Assembly (NCBI RefSeq): GCF_000372725.1
Contig: NW_005202428.1
Location: forward strand, 35,214 to 99,213
Reading direction: 5' to 3'
Length of the DNA stretch: 64,000 bases
DNA from: Emiliania huxleyi CCMP1516
Taxonomy: Eukaryota > Haptophyta > Isochrysidales > Noelaerhabdaceae
Shown: positions 11,317 through 21,832 of the stretch, one piece after another
How the letters are laid out: every line of letters begins with the position of its first letter
How positions within the stretch are numbered: the first letter of the stretch is position 1
The notes under the pieces: model-generated
The model's input: only the letters and a program-made list of their open reading frames with translations
What the model was told of the DNA's origin: nothing
Databases searched by the model: none
Program-made: the position numbers and the translations under genes

Positions 11317-12219
11317 TACCTGGAGCTGCGTCTTTTTTCTTTGAGTGGCCACAGGTGTGGGGAGCGGGTGGGGCGGCTGCTGCGGCAAAGGCGGAGGGCG
11401 GCTGCCTGCCCCTGCCTTCTGGTCCTGGACGAGCCCGCTTTTACGTCACCAGCGAATGTCAGTCGCCCGAGTCCGACTCGGTCGCGGTCGCTGCTGCGTC
11501 GATTTCTTCAGCGAGACCACAGGATCGGAGGGCGGGCGAGGCGGAGGCCGTCGAGATGCCGGCGCTGGCGGCGGTCGGGCGGGCGGGCGCGGAGGCTGGG
11601 CGAGGCGGCGGGCGAGACGGCGGTGCGGCGGGCGACGGGCGGCTGGCGTCGTGGGACGTGGGCGAGCGTGGGGTGGGGTGGGGATGTCGGGGTGGGGAGC
11701 GGGTGGGCGCCGGAGTGGGAGTGGTGGTGTGATTGCTCCTGTGGTGCGGGCGACGGCTTCTGAGGAAGCCGTCGCCCGCGCCTCGCCTGTCGCGTGAATC
11801 GTGTCGTGCGACCGCCCTTAGTTTGGAAATCGTTACTTATTTACTGATCGGGGCCATACCGAGCGAACCCCGCGGTGCAAGGCCGTCCACCGAAGCCGTC
11901 TCGGGGCAGGTCCGTCTCGAATGGATAGCCTTGGGCTCGGCCGGGTGGCTCGGCTAGCACGAGACGTGGGGACGTGTAACGACTCGACACGGGTGGGCGA
12001 GAGCTTGAGATAGAGTCTAGCCGCCTCGAGAGAGGTTGCCCTGCGTAGTGGGGCGGAAAACCCCGCGACGCCCGTCAACATTACCACAACCATACATAGG
12101 CGCTCGATACCCCCTCTCGCTGCCTACTCGCTGCCTCTGGGGAGGAGGGGAAGACGTAGGGCGCGCGCCACTGCGCTCGCCGTAACCGAGGCCCCTCCCC
12201 GAAAGGCAAGTCTTAGACC

Positions 12220-12724
12220 CATGAAATCCGAGACCCCTCCCCCCCGCCCCGATCCCCCCACCCCCTTGCTCCCCTCCCCCCCCCGGGAGGGCCGAACTGA
12301 GGCGCCCGTGGGGACCCCGCAATTCCCTTCCCCCCTCGGAGGGGGCCGGACGGAGGCGTACCCCGTGGGCCCCGCTCTTTCCTTCGCATAGCGGCCACTC
12401 TTCGGATCGCTGGTCGAGCGACCCGGGGGATGCCCCGCGCGCCTGACCCAGGCGCGAAAACGAATCTGCGAGGCGAGGCCGCTCACGCGGCCCGATGGGG
12501 AGGAACGGGGCGAGCCCCCTCCAACCGCAACCCACCCGCGCTAGGTCCCGGGGGACGAAGGGGTCACACCCGACGACCTCGGGAACTAGCCGGGGCAGTC
12601 GGAGAAGTGGCAACTCCGTGCACTGACGGTCGGCCGCCAGAAAACACGCCTCCGTGGCTCGGGTTACACCAATCCTCGCTACCCAACGCGGCCAAAGGAT
12701 ATCCACCTCGAGAACCTCGAGAAC
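12220..12724 (-). repeat. Dispersed repeat B, copy 2
   Basis: Inverted counterpart of 3466-3990. It ends about 50 nt before the start codon of the GTPase gene, so part of that gene's 5' region may derive from the repeat. Confidence 0.7.
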
Positions 12725-12774
12725 TTATTTACTTACCGTCCGGGCCCGGGTCGGGCAGTTGTCTCGCAGTCGGC

Positions 12775-15700
12775 ATGGGGGCGCGCAGGACGCCGCCGCA
12801 CGGCTCGCACGGCAGCGCGGACATCTCCCACGATGCGGACTCCTACCCTCAGGAGGTCGAGGTCGGCAACGTCGAGTACAAGCTGAAGCTCGTCTCGCCG
12901 ACGCCGGCGCGCTTCCAGCAGCTGGTGACGCAGCTGGCTTACCGGCTTGCCGAGGGGCGGGGCCGTGCGGTTTACCTCCTCGGCGTGGAGGACGACGGCG
13001 CGCTCCACGGTCTCTGCCCTCGCGACATGTCCGCGTCGCTTGGCACTCTCCGCCGGATGTGCGGCCACGTTTCGGCGCGTATGGTGGTCGCCGCGCAGCG
13101 GACCAAGGGCGTGCCGACGGGGCGGATAGCCGAGGTGCGAATCGAGCAGTTTGCGGAGTGCGCGCAGGTGGAGGTGCGGATCGCGGTGCTGGGCAGCGCC
13201 CAGGCGGGCAAGTCTTCGGTGGTGGGCGTCCTCGCGGGAGGCCCAGGCGCGCTTCTTTGGCAGCACAGAACCCTCCGTTGCGCTCAGCAGTCTGCGACTC
13301 ACACCGGTCCGGTGGTGGGGCAGGCGCGCTCGACGACGGCAAGGGCTCCGCGCGGACGCTCGTGATGCGGCACATGCACGAGCTGGAGACAGGCGCAACG
13401 TCCTCCATCTCACAGCAAGTGCTCGGCTTTGACGGCGCCTGCCGGCTGCTCAGCTGTGAACAGCGTCTCTTCACACCTCCTGCTGTGAACAGGTGCTCGG
13501 CTTTGACGGCGCCTGCCGGCTGCTCAACTGGACGGAGGAGCTGTGAACAGCGTCTCTTCACACCTCTTGCCGTGAATAGGCGCCTCGCGCCTGCTCAACT
13601 GGACGGAGGAGCTGGCGCGCACGACGTCGGAGCTGTGCGCCTCCTCGTCGCGGGTGATGACGCTGCTCGATCTCTGCGGCGAAGGCAGCTACTAATTAAC
13701 TATTCATTAACTATTAATTAGTTGTTAATTAACTATTGATTACGCTGCTGGACCTCTGCGGCGAAGGCAGCTACTCACGCAACCACACAGCCCCGGGCCC
13801 CAAGATCGCACACGCACGGGCGGTCGAGAAGGGAGAGACAGCGGCGGCAGTCAGAAGGCAGCACTGCGTCCCAGGAAGGCGAATGCGAGGCCGGCCTCAA
13901 GTGTCGCTGCCCACAGCCAGTCCAGTCCAGCCTTACACACACCGAGGCACGGAGCACGGGCCCACGCGCACACACACGCGCGGCTACACACTCCCCACGC
14001 TCGCCGCACACGAGCGGCGCGACAAGCCGACGCGAGGCCACTCTGTGGCACCGGCCACAGTCACGTCTGTGTCGGCCGGCGCCTCCCCCACGCCACAGGC
14101 CGCTACCCCAAGACGACGCTGTGAATTCACTACGGATTGGGTATGACTGAACGATGAATCAGGCCGGTTTCTCAAGACGACGCTCGCGGGTCTGACCGCG
14201 CACGCGCCTGACTACGCGCTGCTCTGCGTCGGGGCGGACGCCGGCATTCATTAACGATTAATTAAATACTAATTAGCTATTAATTAGGCGCTGCTCTGCG
14301 TCGGGGCGGACGTCGGCATCACCGCGGCCACGCGGCTCCACGCGCTGCTTGCGGCGGGGCAGGGCGTCCTAGAAGCAGAGGACGTGTTCTTGTCTCCCGA
14401 CTAGCGCCCGAGAGGACACGTCTTCAGCCGTGCTCATCCGTATTCCGCTGCACTCACCTGTGTCACTGTCCGTTGTCTTCCCGCGGTGCTCTGAATACGC
14501 TGCGCAGAACCGCCCTGAGGCTGGTGTCTTCAGCGCGTAGGCTGGGCGTGCCCGTCGTGGCGCTGCTCTGCAAGGCGGGCGTGGTGGACGACACCTCATT
14601 CACAGCTCAATCAGAGTCCATTCAGAGTGAACTAACGATGAATTAGGCGGACGTGGCGGACGCCACCTCGCTGGGCAACCTCGCCGAGGCGACGCTGCGG
14701 CTGCTGGCGGAGTGCGGCCTGCCGTCCCCGCTCTACCTCGAGAGCGAGGCCGAGCTCGAGGCGAGATGTAGCCGAGAGGCAGCCGAGAGGCAGCCGAGAG
14801 GCAGCCGAGAGGCAGCCGAGAGGCAGCCGAGAGGCAGCCGAGAGGCAGCCGAGAGGCAGCCGAGAGGCAGCCGAGAGGCAGCCGAGAGGCAGCCGAGAGG
14901 CAGCCGAGAGGCAGCGGGGAGGCAGCCGAGAGGCAGCGGAGATGCGGATACACCCCTCGCCAGCCCCCCTCGCCAAGAGAGGGGCGGCGTGCGCCGGTCG
15001 AACGAGCGGTGCTTCGTCGACTCTTTCCCTACTACTATGTTCACAGTTCACCCACACTGACTACACATTGGTGAGCCACACATTGATGAACCAGCGGTGC
15101 CTCCGCCAGGCGGCGATGCTGGCCGAGCCCCCCCTAATTAATTAATTCATCAATCAATTAGTTAATTCATTTACTTAGGCGGCGGTGCTGGCCGAGCCGC
15201 CCCCCTTCTCTGCGCACTGCCCCTGCCTCGCCCTCCCGCCCAGCGGCGCGGACGGCGGCAGCGAGGACGACAGCGGCGGCGCCGAGCCGGACGCCGCCGC
15301 CGCCGGCGGCGGCGGAGGCGGCGGCGGCGGCGGAGGCGGCGGAGGCGGCGGAGGCGGCGGAGGCGGCGGAGGCGGCGGAGGCGGCGGCGGCGGCGGAGGC
15401 GGCGGAGGCGGCGGAGGCGGCGGAGGCGGCGGAGGCGGCGGAGGCGGCGGAGGCGGCGGAGGCGGCGGCGGCGGAGGCGGCGGCGGCGGCGGCGGCGGTG
15501 GCGGCGGCGGATGCGGCGGTGGGGGCGGTGGGGGCGGTGGGGGCGGCTTCGGCGCTGGCGACGGGGGCGCGGGCGGCGTCACCGGCAGCGGCGAGGTGGG
15601 AGGCGAGGCGGGGGGCTCTGCCGTCCTGCTCTCCTCCTCTCTGCCGACGGCGGGGTCGACGGCTTCGATGCGCAGTTGTGGAAGCAGCGACGGCGGCGGG

Positions 15701-18700
15701 CCCTAGAGAAGCGGAGCACGTATCTCCCCATATCTCGCCGCCCCAGAGAAGCGGAGCGCGTATCTCCCCATATCTCGCCGCCCCAGAGAAGCGGAGCGCG
15801 TATCTCGCCATATCTCGCCGCCCTAGAGAAGCGGAGCGCGTATCTCCCCATATCTCGCCGCCCCAGAGAAGCGGAGCACGTATCTCCCCATATCTCGCCG
15901 CCCCAGAGAAGCGGAGCGCGTATCTCCCCATATCTCGCCGCCCCAGAGAAGCGGAGCGCGTATCTCCCCATATCTCGCCGCCCCAGAGAAGCGGAGCGCG
16001 TATCTCCCCATATCTCGCCGCCCCAGAGAAGCGGAGCGCGTATCTCCCCATATCTCGCCGCCCCAGAGAAGCGGAGCGCGTATCTCCCCATATCTCGCCG
16101 CCCCAGAGAAGCGGAGCGCGTATCTTCCCATATCTCGCCGCCCCAGAGAAGCGGAGCGCGTATCTCCCCATATCTCGCCGCCCTAGAGAAGCGGAGCGCG
16201 TATCTCCCCATATCTCGCCGCCCCAGAGAAGCGGAGCACGTATCTCCCCATATCTCGCCGCCCCAGAGAAGCGGAGCGCGTATCTCCCCATATCTCGCCG
16301 CGCCAGAGAAGCGGAGCGCGTATCTCCCCATATCTCGCCGCCCCAGAGAAGCGGAGCGCGTATCTCCCCATATCTCGCCGCCCCAGAGAAGCGGAGCGCG
16401 TATCTCTCCATATCTCGCACGCCCTAGACTCCCTAGAAGCTGACGCAGCACGCACTCTTGCACTCCAACCGGCGCTCGAGAGGGCACGGACTCCGCGCCG
16501 CATTCGGCCGTTGCTCCGCTGCAGCTCTGCTGTAGCTCTGCTGTAGTCACTGTGTGCTCGCAGCACCTCGTCCTCACGCTGGGTGCTCTGACTACTCTGC
16601 ACAATGCCTGCTCTGATACTCTGCACAATGCCTGCTATGATACTCTGCACAATGCCTGCTCTGATACTCTGCACAATGCCTGCTCTGATACTCTGCACAA
16701 TGCCTGCTATGATACTCTGCACAATGCCTGCTCTGATACTCTGCACAATGCCTGCTATGGTACTCTGCACAATGCCTGCTCTGATACTCTGCACAATGCC
16801 TGCTCTGATACTCTGCACAATGCCTGCTCTGACTACTCTGCACAATGCCTGCTATGATACTCTGCACAATGCCTGTGCTCTGACTACTCTGCACAATGCC
16901 TGCTCTGATACTCTGCACAATTCCTGCTATGACTACTCTGCACAATGCCTGCTATGATACTCTGCACAATTCCTGCTATGACTACTCTGCACAATGCCTG
17001 CTCTGATACTCTGCACAATGCCTGCTCTGACTACTCTGCACAATGCCGCCTCCCCGCCCCGAGGGTCAACCGGCATTCTTTGCGCAGGCGGGGGAGGGTC
17101 GACTGGCGGAACAGAGGAGGCGGGCGACGGCGCCACGTCGGCGCAGGCGGAGGCTGTCACGCCGCTGCTCGGGCCCCTAGAAGCGGAAGATCTCCCCATA
17201 TCTCCCCCCGTATCTCCCCACATCTCGGACCCCTAGTAGCGGGAGGCGCACTCGGAAGTCACTCGGACCAGCGCTCGAGAGGACGCGGACTCCGCTGCAC
17301 TCCGCCGCAGTCGGCTGGGTTCGCTGTGTCCGTAGCCCCTCGTACTCCACGCCGGTGCTCTTCATTGCACTGCGCACGACACCGCATTCCCGCGCCGAGA
17401 GGGCGGTGTGTCCAGCGCTCCGGCTCGGCATCTCTGCGCGGTCCGGGGGGCCTCTTAGTCCACCATTAGTGGTTGATGCCTTGAGAATTCACCACGAGTG
17501 AGTGGCAGGCTCGGCATCTCTGCGCGGTCCGGCTAGTAGTGAATTACGTAATCATTCTTACTTGTTGATTTACCACGAGTGGCAGGCTCGGCATCTCTGC
17601 GCGGTCCGGAGCCGGCCTCCCCCTGCTCATCCGCACTCTCGGGCGGCTCCCGCCCCGCGACTGGGGACTTCTGCAAGGCGACGACACGCCGCCGCCTCTG
17701 TTCTCTGCGTCGGGGGTGTGCGCCCGCAGTGGACGGACCGTCGGGTGGAGCTGATGATAGGAGGGCGGCTGCTGCTCTCCATCGACGGGTGCCACATGCC
17801 GCGCTCCGCTGCCCCCGTGCTCAAGGTTCGGGTACCGTGGGGGTAGGGGATGGGTGCGGGTACCGTGGGGGTAGGGGATGGGTGCGGGTACCGTGGGGGT
17901 AGGGGATGGGTTCGGGTACCGTGGGGGTAGGGGATGGGTTCGGGTACCGTGGGGGTAGGGGATGGGTGCGGGTACCGTGGGGGTAGGGGATGGGGAGAGC
18001 CCTGCTGACTCGTAGCCGGTTGACGGTGACTAGGACGACGACCCTTGGGTCTGCGACGCGCGGGAGTGCGGCGGGGAGGCGCCGGAGCCTAGAAGCGGAC
18101 GATCTCCCCATATCTCCCCCCGTATCTCCCCCGTATCTCCCCCACACCTGGCAGCGCGGAGCCTAGAAGCGGAAGACGCACTCTTGTCCTCCAACCAGCG
18201 CTCGAGAGGACACGCACTCATCCGCGCTCCGCCGTATTCAGCCGTGGCATGGTCGCTGTCTCCGCACCCCGTGGTCGCTGCTTCCGCACCCCGTGTGCGC
18301 CACGCGGAGCTCGGCGTACACTGCACAAGACCGCCAGGCTGGCGTGTTCGCACCGTAGGAGCCGGAGCCGTGCGATGGGCCCGTCGTCTCAGGCAGACTG
18401 CTACCCATCTCGGCTGCATCTCGGCCACACCTCGGCTGTCTCTCGGCGATCTGTCGCGCACATCTGTGGAGCTCGCTCAAGTGCCGCTCGCGCGCGGGGG
18501 GGGCGCTCTATCTCCCCATATCTCCCCACACCTCCCTGTATCTCCCCGTATCTCGGCCCAGGCACGCTGCTGCGCGGCGCACTCTGCGCGCGCGCCGCCG
18601 TCCCCTCGCCCGCCCCCGGCCGGTTGCTCGTCGGCCCCGACGCGCGCGGGCGTTGGGCGCCGGCGACGCTGCGGTCGATCAAGTACAAGGAGCTCGGTGT

Positions 18701-20078
18701 CGGCCGTGCGGTCGCCGGCCAGTCCGCCACCGTCAGCTTGCAGGTCGCCCTAGCGGGTACCGTGGGGGGTAGGGGACGGGTGCGGGTGCCGTGGGGGTAG
18801 GCCAGTCCGCCACGGTCAGCTTGCAGGTCGGCGCCCTAGGGTTCGGGTCCCGGGGGGGTAGGGGATGGTTCGGGCTACCGTGGGGTAGGGGAGTCCGCCA
18901 CGGTAAGCTTGCACGTTGCGGCACGCCCCCCCGCGCTGCCCCTCCCCCCCCCCCCCCCCCCTGAGCGTGCAGCTTGGCGTGTGTGCGCGGTTTGTGCCGC
19001 GCCCTCCTCCGCCGCGTGAGTGCGCCTCCCGTCTCGCAGGTTGCGGACGGCGGCGGCTTCAAGCTGCGGCGCGGCATGGTCCTCGTCGACGAGCGCACGC
19101 GGCCGGCGCCGAGCGCCGTGTGCGAGTTCGGGGACGTCTCCGCCACACGTCGGTGACATGTCCGAGACACGCCCGCAGGCGCCGTCCGCCGTGTGGGAGT
19201 TCACCGCGCGCGTGACGGCGATCCAGCTGCCGGCCGAGGTCGTGGCTTACTTCATACTGATTCATGGTAATTAATTAGTTAATAAGATCCAGCTGCCGGC
19301 CAAGGTCGTGGCTTAATTAATACTGATTCATGGTAATTAATTAGTTAATAAGATCCAGCTGCCGGCCAAGGTCGTGGCTTAATTAATACTGATTCATGGT
19401 AGTTAACTAATTAATACTAAGATCCAGCTGCCGGCCAAGGTCGTGGCTGGCGCGGAGCTCGTGCTGTACTGTCTGGGCGTCAAGCAGGTCGCGCGCGTGC
19501 TGCCCGCCGTCAGGAGCGGCGACGCGTCGCCGCCGCACTCTTCCGCCCGAAGTGGCAGCGGAGGCAGCGAGAGCAGAGGCAGCGGAGGCAGCGAGAGCAG
19601 AGGCAGCGGCGGCAGCGGGGGCGGAGGCAGCGGAGGCAGCGAGAGCAGAGGCAGCGGCGGCAGCGGGGGCGGAGGCAGGGGGGGCGAGGGGAGGGGCGGT
19701 GAGGGCAGGGGGGCGGAGGCGAGGGGCGACGGCGACAGCGGCGGCGGGCTGCTCCTCCGGTGCCGCGCCGCGCGGCGTCCTTCTTTTCTGACCGCTGGCT
19801 TTGCGGGGTGTAGGGCTGCTCCGGTACGGCGGCACACAGCTGCTGCGGCTCCGCTTCGTCCACGCGGCGGAGTACTTGCTCGTGGGCGCCGCTGCTCACA
19901 GTGAACGAGGGGCGCGCCGGTGGGAGAGCGGCTGCTCACCGGCTGGCTGTGAACAGGCGCCGCGTGTGTGCTGCGCGAGGGTTCTGCAGGAGGGCGCGAC
20001 CTCGGCGTCGCCGTCGGCCGAATACACGCCACCGCAAGCGCGCCAGAGTGCGGCGAGGAGCAGCAGCAGGGAACTTAG
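12775..20078 (+). CDS. GTPBP1/GTPBP2-like translational GTPase, about 17 exons
   Basis: Exon 1 (12775-13240) encodes [22 protein letters not shown] and [11 protein letters not shown] (split here), the N-terminal module of GTPBP1/2, then the P-loop GSAQAGKSS at residues 140-148. Later modelled exons: 13324-13418, 13493-13508, 13580-13684, 14163-14215, 14288-14358, 14541-14574, from 14647, near 15179, near 17087, 17586 to about 17710, 18562-18743, 19040-19105, 19179-19238, 19440 to about 19510, 19814-19885 and 19957-20078. Motifs: TSSIS (switch I), DLCGEG (G3, DxxG), ALLCKAD (G4 position, non-consensus TKxD), [16 protein letters not shown], and [11 protein letters not shown] with VGRI at the C-terminus. 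The family binds GTP and is linked to ribosome rescue and mRNA decay. The 15180-15700 part would add a long poly-Gly linker if exonic. The exon after LFSASG is unresolved. Confidence 0.82.
13684..13772. repeat. AT-rich insert between duplicated exon segments
   Basis: A roughly 48-nt AT-rich block made of attaa, ttaat and ttgat words lies between two copies of a 36-nt exon segment (13660-13694 and 13743-13777, both containing ctctgcggcgaaggcagcta). AT content is opposite to the GC-rich surroundings. Similar blocks are at 14252-14287, 14600-14646, 15134-15178 and 19265-19430. Confidence 0.9.
14756..14942. repeat. 11-bp array in a GTPase intron
   Basis: About 16 copies of gccgagaggca, the same unit as in the GT31 intron and in the same orientation relative to transcription. 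Confidence 0.92.
15300..15560. repeat. GGC/GGA triplet array
   Basis: About 260 nt of ggcggcgga-type triplets encode poly-Gly in the sense frame continuing from the GTPase exon near 15179, or poly-Pro on the other strand. It could be a low-complexity linker or intronic sequence. cDNA would decide. Confidence 0.85.
15705..16430. repeat. 40-bp minisatellite, about 18 copies
   Basis: The unit is gagaagcggagcgcgtatct followed by ccccatatctcgccgcccca, with occasional single-base variants. Because 40 is not a multiple of 3, all frames cycle, producing long but meaningless ORFs on both strands. It lies within an intron of the GTPase gene. Confidence 0.95.
16590..17045. repeat. 24-25-bp minisatellite, about 18 copies
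   Basis: Units of tgatactctgcacaatgcct with gactactc and gctatg variants. It follows a copy of the long introner-like family (16440-16590). Confidence 0.93.
17827..18000. repeat. 27-bp minisatellite
   Basis: Six or seven copies of gggtaccgtgggggtagggg plus atgggtgc. Degenerate copies recur at 18760-18895, interleaved with duplicated exon sequence ending in gtcagcttgcaggtcg. Confidence 0.92.
18170..18350 (+). repeat. Long introner-like family G (five copies in window)
   Basis: About 150-170 nt starting ccaaccagcgctcgagagga and including ctccgc(tg)cactc and gcgcagaaccgcc-like words. Copies lie at about 14403-14540, 16440-16590, 17225-17400, 18170-18350 (all GTPase introns) and 30660-30830 (CCT5 intron). 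All copies sit inside introns in the sense orientation. Confidence 0.8.
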
Positions 20079-20587
20079 CTGCACCGGGCGACTCCCACCC
20101 GGGAGTTCTTCCTACTCGCCGGAGGTGCCATCGCAGAACGACCATAGTCGTCGCCGCCGAAGTAGACGAGCCCAAAAGGCGCGCAGGGCCGCAGCTGGTT
20201 GGCGATTTTATTAGAGGCGTGTGAAGCAGCGACGCGAGCGCAGCGCGCGCTCTGGGCAGCCTGGAAATAAATGTTGGGCTCTGTCAGTCGTGACAGAAAA
20301 AAAACTCGGACCCACGAAGACAAGGAGCGCGCGCCAATGGCCGCCTCCGTGACACTCCCACCTCCTGGGCCGGCGCGGGAGTTTTACTGCCGAGTTTCTC
20401 CCGGCCGGCCGCCTCCTGACACGCCCACTGACCGAGCCCATCGAAAAAAATTCGGCGCGCCGCACTGCTCTGGAGCGAGTGACGGGTAATCGTGGCCGTG
20501 GCCAAGAAACTCAAAATATTAAGCTCTCTATTTGGACCACGGCGAAAAACTCGACGGTTTTGGGCGTTTCAGAGCACGCTGAATCGA

Positions 20588-20692
20588 TTGGCTAAGCTAG
20601 AACTCTCCCTCTCCCTTTCCTTTCATAATTATTGACTCAAAACTCGATGATCGCGCGATTTTGGAGAAGTTCTAGCTTAGCCAAAACGTTCC
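20588..20692. repeat. Inverted repeat / hairpin
   Basis: ttggctaagctagaact at about 20590-20606 recurs inverted as agttctagcttagccaa at 20674-20690, with about 65 nt between. It lies in locally AT-rich DNA just inside the left end of the 2.2-kb element. Confidence 0.8.
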
Positions 20693-20928
20693 TCTCGAAA
20701 AGTTGACTTAGGAAGCCGCAAACGGCAGCTTCTCAAAGCCTCACCGGCGCTTATTCTCTTGATCTTTCAAAACCTAGGCCTGCGGCCAAAATTTTCTAAA
20801 GGCCGCTGCGCGGCCAGCGCAATGCGCAACCAGTCAGCGACCGACAGTCAGCAGCAGACTGTGACGATTGGCGGCCTCGCGCCCTCAGTCGACCTCCTCT
20901 ACCAACTCCCCTGCCCAGCCCATATGCC

Positions 20929-21629
20929 TCATCCACGGTGGCGCAACCACTCGCGCAGGGAGAGAGAGAAAGTCGGCGATCTGCGCCGTGCAGATGAGCT
21001 CCGCCTCGTCTGCGTCGAGGACGCCCATCGCAGGGCTGTCATAGCGCCATTGCATATGACGTACTGCATGTTGTTCATTACTTCGCAGGTGCCAAAGTCG
21101 AGGATAATCTCACTCAGCGATGGCGAAGGCTGCACTCCCGGCCGGCGGTAGGAGGGATGAAGGTTAATGTACTTCGCAGTGTACAGTGCCTTCCGGCGCG
21201 AACAGTGCCCGGGACGAAAGAGGAGGCGACGTCTCCCTCGTCCATGGACGGTGTAGCCAGCTTGAGAGACGGGAACGAACGGCGGTGAATCGCCGACAGC
21301 GGCGCCTTCGTTCCTTTCCAGTGAATCGCCGGCGGGTGCCCTGACTGAGCGTTGTATCTGTCGGCCAGTTGCCGCACCGCCGGCAGCAGCTCCGCAGCAG
21401 CCGCCCAGATGGCGCCGGTTAGGACAGGAGCGAAGCCGCGTGGACACGGCTGAGCGACGCCGTGCGTCTCGTTTGGATGCTGCAGGCATGCCGGGCAGCG
21501 CGCGTGCTCCATCCATACCGCGTCGGGCGCCCGCCGAAATCTTCGATTTCTTCGGCGTAGGGGACCAAAAAACCCTGAAAATTTTCTTCGCCTGCGGCGG
21601 GCAATTAATTTCGATACTTTCGCTTTCAC
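20929..21629 (-). CDS. Hypothetical frames inside the inverted-repeat element
   Basis: Two overlapping minus-strand frames (21629-21114 and 21516-20929) contain mixed-composition stretches such as EHARCPACLQHPNETHG and SLSEIILDFGTCEVMNN. These look more protein-like than the surrounding repeats. The CPxC-type pair could be part of a zinc site. No start or splice model could be fixed and no family was recognised. It could be the remnant of an element-encoded protein. Confidence 0.25.
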
Positions 21630-21757
21630 AGCTCTTTCACACGCCTTTATCCGTCACTCGCTCTCTGACCCCTGCTCGCCCCTGCTCGCCCCTGCTCGCC
21701 ACTGTCGCCTCGGTTGCCGAGGCTGCCGCGCACCCGCGCGCTACGCGACTACGAACT

Positions 21758-21832
21758 GCACCAGCTGGGCTCGAACCAACGACCAAAACGTCCCCGACCC
21801 GAACGCTGCACCAACTAGGCCACACCGCAGGC
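21758..21832 (-). tRNA. tRNA-like sequence (Pol III A and B boxes), pseudo or SINE head
   Basis: Read on the minus strand: A box TGGCCTAGTTGGT and B box GGTTCGAGCCC. The T-stem GTTGG pairs with CCAGC around the loop TTCGAGC. A 5-bp anticodon stem CGTTC/GGACG encloses a 7-nt loop GGGTCGG, which would place GTC (Asp) at the anticodon. Against function: position 33 is G rather than T, the D-stem is poor, the acceptor stem has one mismatch and several wobbles, the variable region is long, and no T-run terminator follows. Best read as a tRNA-derived repeat head or pseudogene. Confidence 0.45.

Noticed and set aside
15175-15582. Poly-Pro ORF on the minus strand
   Set aside because: It is the antisense of the GGC/GGA triplet array.
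15705-16430. CRISPR-like array
   Set aside because: The 40-bp units are contiguous with no unique spacers, and the context is eukaryotic with introns. The same applies to the arrays at 7985, 16590, 25860 and 63003.
15167-16628. Long frames over the 40-bp array ([21 protein letters not shown] repeats)
   Set aside because: A 40-nt period cycles through all three frames with no stops in the unit. They lie within a GTPase intron.
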